Shown one piece after another: positions 32,679 to 42,140 of a DNA stretch of 64,000 nt. The stretch lies in assembly GCA_015832175.1 (NCBI GenBank), contig WJXW01000012.1, positions 1,384,001 to 1,448,000 of the forward strand. Direction: 5' to 3'. The first letter of the stretch is position 1. Each line of letters starts with the position of its first letter. Under the pieces are notes generated by a model, which saw nothing but the letters and a program-made list of their open reading frames with translations, was not told where the DNA came from and searched no databases. The stretch is from Paraphaeosphaeria minitans (taxonomy: Eukaryota > Ascomycota > Dothideomycetes > Pleosporales > Didymosphaeriaceae). The position numbers were made by a program, and so were the translations under genes.

Positions 32679-33506
32679 GCACAGCGATGCACTTGGTGTT
32701 GCTTGCCACAGCGATACACTTGGTGTTGCTCAAGGACAGTAATGCACTTACTGTTGCTTGCTACAGCAATATACTTAGTGTTGCTTAAGGACAGTAATAC
32801 ACTTACTGTTGCTTACCATAGTGATATACTTAGTGTTGCTTAAGGACAGTAATACACTTACTATTACTTACCATAGCGATACACTTAGTGTTGCTTAAAG
32901 ACAGTAATACACTTACTATTGCTTACTATAGTAATACACTTAGTGTTGCTTAAAGATAGTAATACACTTACTATTACTTACTATAGTAATATACTTAGTA
33001 TTACTTAAGGATAGTAATACACTTACTATTACTTACTATAGTAATACACTTAGTGTTGCTTAAGGACAGTAATGCACTTACTATTACTTAAGCACAGCGA
33101 TACACTTATTGTACCTTAGGGACATTAATACACTTACTATTGCTTATCCACAGTAATACACTTGGACTTGGTGCTGCTTGTCTTCAGTAATGCACGTACA
33201 CTTACTATCACTTATCTACAGTAATGTACTTATACTTACTGTTGCTAATCTATAGTAGTGCACTTATACTTGCCGTTGCTCGTCCACAGTAATACAAATG
33301 TACTTGCTGCTGCTCGTCTACGCTAATGTACATGTACTTGCTGTTGCTCGTCCACACCAATGCACATGTCCTTGCTGTTGCTCGTCCACACCAATGCACA
33401 TGTCCTTGCTGTTGCTCGTCCACACCAATGCACATGTCCTTGCTGTTGCTCGTCCACACCAATGCACACGGCCTTGCTGTTGCCCGTCCACGCCAATGCA
33501 CGTCAG
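32679..33506. repeat. Large minisatellite, 55-bp dimer grading into a 34-bp unit
   Basis: About 27 related units. Left part (32679-33150): alternating 27/28-bp units, acagtaatacacttactgtt- and tagtgatatacttagtgttg-types, forming a 55-bp higher-order repeat. Right part (33160-33506): 34-bp units, at first diverged and then nearly identical, of the form cttgctgttgctcgtccaca followed by ccaatgcacatgtc. The centre is AT-rich and differs from the right part mainly by C-to-T and G-to-A changes (ttgctgttgctcg becomes ttactattactta). It lies in the 2.1-kb divergent spacer between the DUF2985 and spt10-like genes. Confidence 0.92.
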
Positions 33507-33983
33507 CGCCCTCTCTGCCACCGCTCAACACCGTTGCGTGTCACACAACCTCTCCTACTGCTTGTCGCCTTCGCCTCGATGGAGCATCGCCTAGAATCTG
33601 TAGCTCTCGAGACGTGTACTGTGTAGAGGGCAGATGCATGGGCGGGCGCTGTGCCTCTTGGCGGGGAGCGGGCGTTGATTGGCTCCAGAGGAAATGTCCT
33701 CTCCAAGCCCCGAACATTCTGTCACGCACGATTCATCATCCTCTTCAGTAGTTGTGGTCCCGCGTATCGTAGCGAGTAAGTCGCCCCGACCGACCATCTT
33801 TCCATTTCCAAGACTGCGTATCTTGTCATTTTTGCATCGCAACAAGCAGTCTGGCATTCGCGCGTCGGGGGCTCTGCCCTTCAAGCGATCCCGACTGTGC
33901 CGTGCTGGTCGGCCTGCCTCCCTCAACACTAACATTGCGCCAAGGTACTTGCATCCCTACCTACAACACGCGTGAACGCGGCC

Positions 33984-35623
33984 ATGCCTGCAACGCTCGA
34001 AGACCCGAGCGCGCCCGTCATCTTGCGAACTTCAGGGACTGCACCCTACCCGCCGCCCGGTGGTCCTCTGCCCGTCGGCGTCGCTCCTCGTCAGGTGACT
34101 TTGCGAGATCGTGTGACAACTGCAACTGTTATACCTTTCTCAGCGCCCAATCAAGTTCCTATCACTCTCCTCGCCTACCTCTGCGACCAGTTGGGGCGCG
34201 AGATTGAAAAGGGCGACACTTATCCCATTGTCGATCCGCTGCCACTCGAGAACTTTGGCCCGTACTGGTTTGGTGTCTTCGGCGCCATCGTCTTGCTGGG
34301 CGAGGTGCAACATGGACGGCAAATACATGACATGGCACGGAATGGTTGTGACTGGGAGAAGGAGTGTCTCGGCAGCTTTTACATCAAGCCAAACTACCCG
34401 GGCCGATCAAGCCATGTGTGCAACGGAGGCTTCCTGGTTACCGATGCATCACGGAACCGTGGCGTCGGTCGCCTCATGGGCGAGATATATCTAGACTGGG
34501 CCCCTAAACTCGTGAGTCTACATCAGAGTGCCACGCCATTACCGGAGCAACAGTGGTCTAATCTCCACAGGGTTACACATATTCTGTATTCAATCTGGTC
34601 TACGAGACAAACGTTGCCTCCTGTCGAATATGGGATGCGCTAGGCTTCAAGCGACTTGGACGTGTCAAGAGCTGTGGTAACCTAAAGTCATATCCGGGCG
34701 AGCTCGTCGATGCCATCATCTACGGCAGAGACCTTGGTCAAGACGACGACTTTGTATCAGAGGAACGATTCGACAAGATCCGCTTCTACCTCAAGAACGG
34801 AAAGTATCCCCATGGCGCCGACAGAGCCGAAAAAAGCCGCCTTCGCAGTGCTGCAACACACTACAAACTATACCCCGCCAGCTCCTCCGGCCCAGAACGA
34901 CTCATGCTCAAGGGCAAAGAGGTCATCTCCGACCCGCAACGCCAGTACGAGATCGCCCGCGACGTGCACCATCGCGCCCACGGCGGCATCAACAAAACGA
35001 CCGCCACCATCGCAGAGTCCTTCCACTGGGTCCGCATCAAGGAGACCGTGAGCCAGGTCATCCGCAACTGCCCCGAGTGCAGCGAGATGAACAAGGGCCT
35101 CGCCATCGAGCGCCTACGAACCGGCCAGCCCACCCGCTGGGCAACCACGCTCCAGCAGGACTCCCCCCTCGACTCGCAAACGACGTCGCCCCTCTCCCAG
35201 CAGCAACACCAGCACTTTGTATCCCCGCCGCCCGCGCGGCCGCTCGAGCGTCCAAACTCTCCGAGCACGCAGCTCCAGCTCGAGGCCGCCGCACAGCAAC
35301 ACACCGACTTCTACGACTTTGGCGCCCAGCACGCGTCCTTCGACCTGGCCCTCGACCCCGCGCTCATAAACGGCGTGGCGCACCCCTTGGGCCTGGAGAA
35401 CCTCCCGCCGTCGCCGTTTCTCAAAGCCAGCCAGAATCTCACGCAGTCCACGGCCAAAATCCCGAACATGCATCTCCCCGCCACGGACGTGTCGCAGGGG
35501 GGCGCGGCGCGCGGCATGCAAGATGTGACCGTGGACGGGACCGCCGAGCGCGCACCCACCGCCCGGGAAGAACTCCGCCGCCGGCTGACGCGCGCTGGGT
35601 ACGTGAAGCAGGCGAGCGCGTGA
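33984..35623 (+). CDS. spt10: Spt10-like GNAT acetyltransferase with integrase-type H2C2 zinc finger
   Basis: Two exons, 33984..34511 and 34571..35623, give 526 aa. The 59-nt intron has GTGAGT and CCACAG borders, phase 0. A GNAT domain spans about 60-250: FYIKPNYPGRSSHVCNGGFL, the acetyl-CoA loop RNRGVGRL from residue 157, then YSVFNLVYETNVASCRIWDA and LGFKRLGR. A second domain at about 300-350 carries H309-x3-H313-x29-C343-x2-C346, with AHGGINKTTATIAESFHW between. This is the H2C2 zinc finger otherwise found in retroelement integrases. GNAT plus this finger is the architecture of yeast Spt10, known to bind histone-gene promoters and activate them. A disordered tail (Gln/Ser/Pro) follows, ending in TAREELRRRLTRAGYVKQAS. 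No retrotransposon reverse transcriptase is nearby, so the finger belongs to a host gene. Confidence 0.83.
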
Positions 35624-36285
35624 ACGCTGACGGCCTGTGCAGTCACGCGGGCTCGCCGGGCTGCAACGAGTTTTTGTCGCATACCTACCCCTGGATGCGC
35701 AGGCCAGTTTCCCCCCCTTCCCCCCCCCCAAGACAAAACTTGCACCGTATCTCGACGGCCGGACCGCCCCCCTTGGAGTACTTCTGTTTCCGTTCTAGGA
35801 CTTGTGTAGGAACGGACTTGGACGGGGAGAAAAGATATTTTTCGTGTTGGACGAGGAAAGAAACCAGGTGGGCCATCAGCAGTTGCGGGAGAGCCTGCAG
35901 ATTACTTAGATTTCCAAGCATCGTATTTCCCTCCCCTGAGACACGTTTTCTCCGTTGAGCGAGGTTTGGGCGGTCCCCTATTGGGACACGGAGCGTTCTC
36001 GCGCGTAGCTACCATTGAGTTCAGACTTTGAGGCGTGTCACCACATCCATAGGTCTGTCCGGGAACAAGTCAGGTTTCAGTTGAGCTCGACCTTTGATCG
36101 GCCACATGCAGCATCATCAGGTTCTATGTGATGAGGCGCAGATGCAGAAGGAGGCACATTGCAGAGGTGTATTCTTGCTGTAGCCTTGCGAGTTGCACAC
36201 AAGCTCGTTTTCGAGGTGCACCATCGCCAACTCTTTACTACTCCTTCTATACCTCGTGCGCCCTCGGCATCGTCACCCCACACAG
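35624..36285. other. Convergent intergenic region
   Basis: 662 bp between spt10-like (+) and apc2 (-). It includes a C-rich run (ccccccccttccccccccccaag-like) at 35709-35731. No gene. Confidence 0.5.
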
Positions 36286-39097
36286 CTACTTCCGAATGCC
36301 CCAAACATCCCCTCCAAGCGGCACCACCTTCTCCGCTTCCTCCATCTCCCCCAACAACGCCCGCACCTCCTCCGCCCCAAACGGAAACCCCCCCTGCACC
36401 ATCATCCGCATCATCATCAACACCCGCACGACCGGCATATTCCCCTGGTTCGTCAGCATGCCGGTGATGAAGCTCATGTAGACGTCCTTGCGCTCATTCA
36501 GCAGATCCGTCTGGCTCTTGACCGTCGTGCTCTGCGCGGCCTGCACCTGGGCAATCTCCTGCGCCGCGGCCGCCGCATCCGAGTCCTTGGTCGAGCTGTC
36601 GAGCCGCTCGATGACGGCGTACGTGCGGGGTACGACTTCGCGCAGGACGGACTTGCCGACCCAGAAGGCGAGGGCCTGTTGCACGAGCGCCTCGTCCATG
36701 TCGAGCATTTCCTCGAGCTGCTCCGCGCTGCGCGTGATGCCCTCACTCTTCGCCTTGCCTCTGCCTTTGCCAGTAGCTTCTTCTTCTTCTTCTTCTTCTT
36801 CTTCTTCTTCTTCGCCCGGCTGCGGCTGGAAGGCGTACACGACGCTGACCTGCCACGGGGTGAGGTGGTCGAAATCTTCGGCGCGGTCGTCGAATTCGAG
36901 CGTGATGCGGCTGTCGCCCAGGGCGTTCATCCAGCACAGCTTTCGCATGCCCTTAATGCGCTCGAAGCGCGATTCGTAGTCTTGCTGCAGGGATTCGATC
37001 TGTGCGGGAACGCGGAAGGTTTCGTCGCGGAGTATGGGCCAGAAGAAGGAGGAGAGGATCTGTGCGTTGAGCGCCGGACCTGGCGGGAGTTTGACGAGTG
37101 GTGTCGTGGGATCTGTTCGCCGCGGTCGCGGGGTCCTTGGACCGAGAACTTCTGGTGTTTGTGGAGGGTGGTCTTGGGGTTGGTCGTTGGCTTTGCGGAT
37201 AGTTTGGTTGATGCGCCTGGACTCAAGGACATCACGTAGCATGACTTCACATGCTTGCAACTTATCCTCGCCGAGTCGGATCTTAATCAGTTCGAGGAGA
37301 CGAATCTCCTTTCGAAATTCAGGATCCTGGCATTTGAGAAGATGATCACCTAGAATGTTCTTCAGTTCATTGATGAAGTCGTCACGATCCCACAGCGTCA
37401 AAAGAAAGAATATGACATCTTCGACCTTTGATTTTTTGTATTCGGGGGATGCGTCGTACGGGGGAGGCTGCCAGTTCATATCGTTCCAGCTGGCCTCGTC
37501 GTCAGCGTCCTCTGCTTGTGTAAAAGGCTTTGCCATTTCACAGGCAATATCAAAAGAGAGCTCGCCAGTGGATGCGACCTTGACGCTTGTCTCGTCGTTG
37601 AGGTCGATGAGCAGACTTGATATGATGATACGAGCAGTATCTTCTCGCTCCTTCAGGTACTTGCGAATAGGTCGTGCTACGCTCTGTAGCATAACGCCTT
37701 TGGGTTCGAGCTTGTTGAACGTACGAATGATGTAGATGTAGACATTCAGGATGTAGGTTGTGGTAGCACCCGGATGCAAAAGTCGCCGTGAAACCTGCTG
37801 CGAGAAGCTGCCTTTGAGGTGTTCTTTTGCGCCGTCCAGTCTGAGATAATCCTGAAGCAGATGAATCAAGTTATAGGGTTGTTGAGCGGCGTCACTAACC
37901 TTGAGGTCCAACACAGCTCCCAGACTCCGATCCCAGTTAGTGACAAAGTCGAATAGGTCCACGACCCTTGCCCGACCAAGTCTCGTCAAAGCCATCTCCT
38001 GCCACTGCTTGCGCTGCAGTGGTGGTATGGCTGCAGGTTTGCACTGGAGACACTCCAAGACGAGCTCGGCTAACGGTATGAACCCGTCTTCGATCCACAC
38101 ATGTAATTGAGCAGTGACAGACTGCTTAGAGTACCAATCTACCTTGAGGTAATGGCTTGAAATGTAAGTATCCAGAAGCTTGTCCATTGCATACGCCAAG
38201 GCTCGTTGAGCTTCATCTTGTCCTAAGCCGACTCGATTCAGGCCGACCAGTAGAAGCATCATCCGCCGGCGTACCTTCTGCGTGTCTATGTGCTCGGGAA
38301 TGGCATGCGCGACACCATCAAGGCGTACCTGAAGCCGGAACAGTTTACATGCCGCATCATAGAGCATGTAGCTGAGTGTCTTTGAAAACCGCGCTATTGG
38401 AAGGCTGTGCGCAAAAACAGCGTGTATGTCCCTCCGGAATTTGCGTTTTGCAGCTTCGACCGTTTCGGCTTCTAGGCTGTCATTCGACTTGCTGGTGCGG
38501 ATTGTGATGTTGGCGGCGGCTCTTTCTACGAAGGGTAGTACGTGGTCGTAGAAAGGCTGAAGGTAGAGGTCTTGTACTTGTGCGAGCACTCGTTGGGTGT
38601 CTTCGAGAACATGCCAGGCATTGCTCACGTCTATGACCTACAGCCACTGGATTAGCACAATGCCGCAATGCGCCGTGCTTGAAAGACAGGCATACTTCGT
38701 CCCAGGCCTCGGCCAGACCCTGCCTCACATGGTTCGCAAAATGTAGGCGGGCCTCATTGGCATACCAATCTGCAATTCCCTCCTCACCGTCCCGACCTGC
38801 ACCTTCACCAACGACAAGATAGTCTAATGCCTCGTCGACATCTGGTGGTCTTTGTATTCTGCTTGGACCCTTGGCTAAGTCTTTGGGCAAGCTCAGAAAG
38901 CGGGTTGCTGTGCTCCATGCAGCATTGCGCCGCAGCGTGCGTCGGTGTGTTCCGCCGGCATCGGCAGCATACGGGCTGTCGAAAGAAGTGCCAGGCTCAG
39001 AGTGTCCGAGATTAGGCGTCGCAACTGGCGTAGGGGTCGTGTGCGAGAGCGAAGGAACGGGGAAGATGGACGCGAAGACGAGCGTCGCGTGATCCAT
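36286..39097 (-). CDS. apc2: Anaphase-promoting complex subunit 2 (APC2, cullin family)
   Basis: Two exons, 39097..38696 and 38637..36286, give 917 aa. The 58-nt intron has a GTATGC donor and TGTAG acceptor, phase 0. The N-terminal half is the cullin-repeat region (ISSHYLKVDWYSKQSVTAQL). The cullin-homology part reads SRRLLHPGATTTYILNVYIY, VARPIRKYLKEREDTARIII, DINELKN-like DRDDFINELKNILGDHLLKC, EIRLLELIKIRLGEDKLQAC and VMLRDVLESRRIN. Next comes LNAQILSSFFWPIL with LCWMNALGDSRITLEFDDR. A winged-helix APC2 C-terminal domain closes the protein. Known role: APC2 binds the APC11 RING subunit and forms the catalytic core of the APC/C ubiquitin ligase for cyclin and securin turnover. A 13-residue poly-Glu run is encoded by a CTT/GAA microsatellite at 36777-36813. 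Confidence 0.93.
36777..36813. repeat. Trinucleotide (CTT/GAA) microsatellite inside apc2
   Basis: About 12 uninterrupted cttctt units encode a pure Glu tract on the minus strand, in a loop of the cullin homology region. Length polymorphism would stay in frame. Confidence 0.95.
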
Positions 39098-40134
39098 CGC
39101 GGGCGGGTGGTGAACCCCGCCGGGTCTGGCAACGGTTGTTTTGCAGTCTTTACAGAGACACTTGGCAGCTCATTGCAGCATCACGAGTGCATGAGGGGCC
39201 GAGACAGTCGCTGAGTGGGTAGAGTCGTATCCGTATCCGGGTCGAGGTAGCAATGTGGGCGCATGCTGCCTGCCTAGAAAGGCGGGAGTGGTGAATGCGG
39301 AACCGCGAGGCCGTCTCACCTGCACGGCCACTCGGCGCGTGTTCATGTGATGTGGCGTTCGACCTCACGTACCTACAAGCGTTGCCATGTAGATATACTT
39401 CCTGCATCCACGTCGAAGAAGCGGCCGTGAACTGTGAAAAGACATGCTCATCTGCTGGCGACTGGAGGAGTCGTATCCAGCCTTGGCTTCATGTAGGTAC
39501 AGCGTTGGTTCTGCAGCTCCATCTCAGAGTCGTGCACCATCAGAAAGGATTGGAAGCCAGTCTCAGAGCTTGCATAGGTAGATGCTGGCATTGGACTGAC
39601 TACGGTAGATGCACCGCCAAAGTCCAGTGGACTAGAAGCCCATGAAGAACCTGGTTGCTCCGCTGTCCTGTTCTCCTGCTGTGCTCTGCTGTCCTATTCT
39701 CCTGCTGTGCTCCGCTGTCCTACTCTCCTGCTGTGCTTCGCTGTTCTGCTCTCCTGGCCTCCACCGTTCAAGTCCCAAGAGGCCCCTGTTCTGCTCTCCT
39801 GCTCTCCACTGTTCAAATCCCAAGAGGCCGCTGTTTTGCTCTCCCCTCTGCCGCAATGCCGCCCACACCTCGCCGCAAGGTCCGCAGAGTTCCGGGCATG
39901 CTCGGTTCCTGTTTGCGTATCCAAGTTCCTGTGGCACGACTAGACTCGAGCGCATATCGCGCAATATCCCCCTCCTTTCATAGGCTCAATTGCATCAGGC
40001 CCGCGTACACAGCCACGGCGATCTGCGTATAGTGAGCCTAGTGTGGGCAACGTGCCCCTTGCAGCACTCAGCAGGCTGAGCTACCCCACCAGCCCACCAC
40101 AGCTAAAAACATCCCCCACCACCGGTACGCCGCC
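39098..40134. other. Divergent spacer between apc2 and the FKBP gene
   Basis: 1.04 kb containing both promoters and the 26/44-bp tandem repeats listed separately. The open frames across the repeats on both strands are repeat artefacts. The 39100-39640 part shows no gene. Confidence 0.55.
39658..39846. repeat. Tandem repeats: 26-bp unit followed by a 44-bp unit
   Basis: 39658-39755 holds about 3.7 copies of ctccgctgtcctgttctcct plus gctgtg, with transitions between copies. 39757-39846 holds two copies of a 44-bp unit containing gttcaagtcccaagaggcc and ctgttctgctctcctg. The second unit shares its ctgttctgctctcctg part with the first, so it probably arose from it by insertion and reduplication. 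Confidence 0.85.
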
Positions 40135-40717
40135 ATGTCTTCCTTCATCAAATCCCTCCAGCGAACCTCCTCCTCCAACCTCGCCCGCGCATTCCACCCC
40201 CGCACCAATACTTCTCTCTTCCACTGCTCCGCTAGAACCATGGGTGTTACCAAGACCACCATCACTGAGGGCAACGGCCCGTCCCCCAACAAGGGCGACC
40301 AGGTCACCATGCTGTACACCGGCTGGTTGAAGAACGCCGACGGCTCCAAGGGCAAGGAGTTCGACTCCACCCAGAAGCCCGGCCGTGGTCCCTTCAAGAC
40401 CGCCATTGGCGTCGGTCGCGTCATCAGGGGTAAGCGCGGTGCCTGTCCCTCAGCTTTGCGACGAACGCGAACCTGGAGGCTCCCATGCGGACAGATGCTG
40501 ACAGAGACAGGCTGGGACGAGGGTGTTCCCCAGATGAAGCTCGGCGAGAAGGCTACCCTCGACATCACCAGCGACTACGCATACGGCGACCAGGAGTTCC
40601 CTGGCCTCATCCCCAAGAACTCGAACCTCGTCTTGTGAGACCCTGCCATACCTGCAGTCTCTTGGGAGCGCATGCTAATGATTGCACAGCGAGGTCGAGC
40701 TCCAGAAGATCAACTAA
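40135..40717 (+). CDS. fpr1: FKBP12-type peptidyl-prolyl isomerase with N-terminal extension
   Basis: Three exons, 40135..40429, 40511..40634 and 40690..40717, give 148 aa. The FKBP core reads KGDQVTMLYTGWL, GKEFDSTQKPGRGPFKTAIG, VGRVIRGWDEGVPQMKLGEK, ATLDITSDYAYGDQEFPGLI and NSNLVFEVELQKIN. The drug- and substrate-pocket residues Y, F, D, V-I, W, Y are at their family positions. Known activity: cis-trans isomerisation of Xaa-Pro bonds; it is the receptor for FK506 and rapamycin. A second in-frame ATG at 40240 (MGVTKTTITEGNG) matches the usual FKBP12 start and would give 113 aa. The 35 residues before it (MSSFIKSLQRTSSSNLARAF to FHCSART) have no acidic residue and many Ser/Arg, like a mitochondrial presequence. 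Two isoforms are therefore plausible. Confidence 0.94.
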
Positions 40718-41110
40718 GCGGTTCGCGCTTGCTGTTGGATATCCCTGTTGAAAAGCTGCACAGACGATGAAAACTTCGCAACTCCAGCCTTGATCTCGGA
40801 TCATGGCAGATGAGGCCGACTTTACAGCCATTTCAGCCCATCAAAATAAAAAGCATATTCTTCCATCTGTGGTACAGAAGCATTCAAACATATGTGTGAC
40901 CTGCTTGCCGTCGTGAAAAGCCTCGCTGCCCCCCCGGGCCCCTCGGAAGTACCTACCTCCACACCTCACTTGTCTACGTATCAGGCAATCCGGTATGATA
41001 CAGTAATCCCGAAGCACCAAGCTTTTAAAGACACAAAGCAATGTATATGCTGATGCCCTCTGAACCGATATAACATTTGTACGTGCTACACAGATGCACT
41101 CACGTCCACC
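40718..41110. other. Convergent intergenic region
   Basis: 393 bp between the FKBP gene (+) and prefoldin 3 (-). aaaataaaaagc at about 40844-40855 could serve as a poly(A)-type signal for the FKBP gene. No gene. Confidence 0.45.
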
Positions 41111-41870
41111 TCAACCGTTCGATTTCGAGCCCTTCTTGTCCTCTATTGACTCCCCGGCTTCACGGTCCTTCCTTCTCTGAGCCACATCCCAGTTATATAC
41201 TCGCGCAAATGCCACTTCCAGCGTTGTGATCTGCTCCCGTAGGAACTCCATGTCCTCCTCACAAGTTTCTAGGCTTCTCTTCGCCGTGTCGAGCTTAGAC
41301 TTGAGCAGCTGCTCGGCCTCTGGTATAGGATATGACAGCATGACGTTGGCGCCTAGCCACAAGTACACCTCGTCGGTGGGCGGTACCTCTGCCTTCGCGT
41401 ACAGAGTGTCGTTGAGCTCGAAGGTCGTCTCGATGGGATCCGCGTCTGCCTTGCGTAGATATCAGCCATCTGCGAAGCCTAACTTGTGCGCATATCTGCG
41501 TACCTTCCTTGCTTTCAGGAACCGGACCGTCTCCAGCGTTTTCTGTATATCTGGAATTTTGTCGCTGAGACCAGCAAGCCGCCGCTGGGTGTTCTGCTCC
41601 ATGAACTGGTATTTTCTAGCGCCGAATCATAAGCCAAGTGTTCTTCGTGTGCGGGTGCTGGTCGAGGCTCACGCGATCATCTCCTTGAAACTGTTCACCG
41701 TGCTCTCAACCTCGGAGCGGTCGGTAACATAGTCTTCTACGCGGTCGACGAAGGGTGCGACGGGGATGCCGCGAGGGTTTGTAGGCGCATCTTTGCTAGC
41801 AATTTGGTCAGAAGAGCCTAGTCTGTTGCATTGGGCATGCTCACCTGCCTGGCTTCAGTGCGGTCGTCAT
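41111..41870 (-). CDS. pac10: Prefoldin subunit 3 (Pac10/VBP1)
   Basis: Four exons, 41870..41845, 41795..41673, 41615..41504 and 41449..41111, give 199 aa. The first exon encodes only MTTALKPG plus two bases. Phases 2, 2, 0 fit, and the spliced frame reads NPRGIPVAPFVDRVEDYVTD, EMIAKYQFMEQNTQRRLAGL, DIQKTLETVRFLKARKADAD, TTFELNDTLYAKAEVPPTDE, VYLWLGANVMLSYPIPEAEQ. It ends in a second coiled coil (LLKSKLDTAKRSLETCEEDM) and a basic tail. Two helices flanking a beta hairpin is the alpha-prefoldin layout, and the length matches Pac10 (about 199 aa). Known role: part of the hexameric co-chaperone handing nascent actin and tubulin to the CCT chaperonin. A LINE is inserted with its 5' end about 160 bp upstream of this start codon. 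Confidence 0.93.
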
Positions 41871-42017
41871 TGTGAAGCGTGGGACGTCGCAATACAATCG
41901 CTGCGATATCCACGCTGCCAAAATGAATCGCTACGCAAGTCCCAACCACAGCAGATGCACGTGATGCGGGGCAGCTGGTGTGTTAGTCATCAACATGGCG
42001 CTAGACTTCCGCTCCAC

Positions 42018-42030
42018 CCTTTCCATATTG
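42018..42030. repeat. Left target-site duplication of the LINE
   Basis: cctttccatattg, identical to the 13 bases at 47750-47762 on the other side of the element. Confidence 0.9.
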
Positions 42031-42140
42031 GACCGGTGGTACCCTCATAATTCTTTAGCGCGGCGGAGGAGACAGCTTACGTACACATTGCGAATACCGG
42101 AGTCCAATCACAGAGTGCGAAGAGACGCGGGGAGGCGGCG

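Larger units (their letters stand above)
31898..33983. other. Repeat-rich divergent spacer
   Basis: Holds four separate tandem-repeat blocks, listed individually, and the promoters of both flanking genes. No independent gene is recognised. 33507-33983 is non-repetitive and should contain the spt10-like promoter. Confidence 0.6.

Noticed and set aside
33250..33626. Open frames with Cys/Leu/His-rich repeats on both strands
   Set aside because: They are read-throughs of the 34-bp minisatellite. Because 34 is not a multiple of three, successive units are read in different frames, and both strands stay open by repeat composition alone.
34900..35110. Integrase-like zinc finger as evidence of a retrotransposon
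   Set aside because: It is in frame with a GNAT domain in one spliced gene, and no RT, protease or LTR is nearby. It matches the Spt10 architecture.
35077..35958. 293-codon plus-strand frame in the spt10-like tail
   Set aside because: Arg/Pro/His-rich alternative frame of the GC-rich exon 2. The spt10 frame is supported by both domains.
36193..37239. Plus-strand 348-codon frame opposite apc2
   Set aside because: Shadow frame: it reads the CTT microsatellite as poly-Phe and lacks any domain, whereas apc2 on the minus strand is unambiguous.
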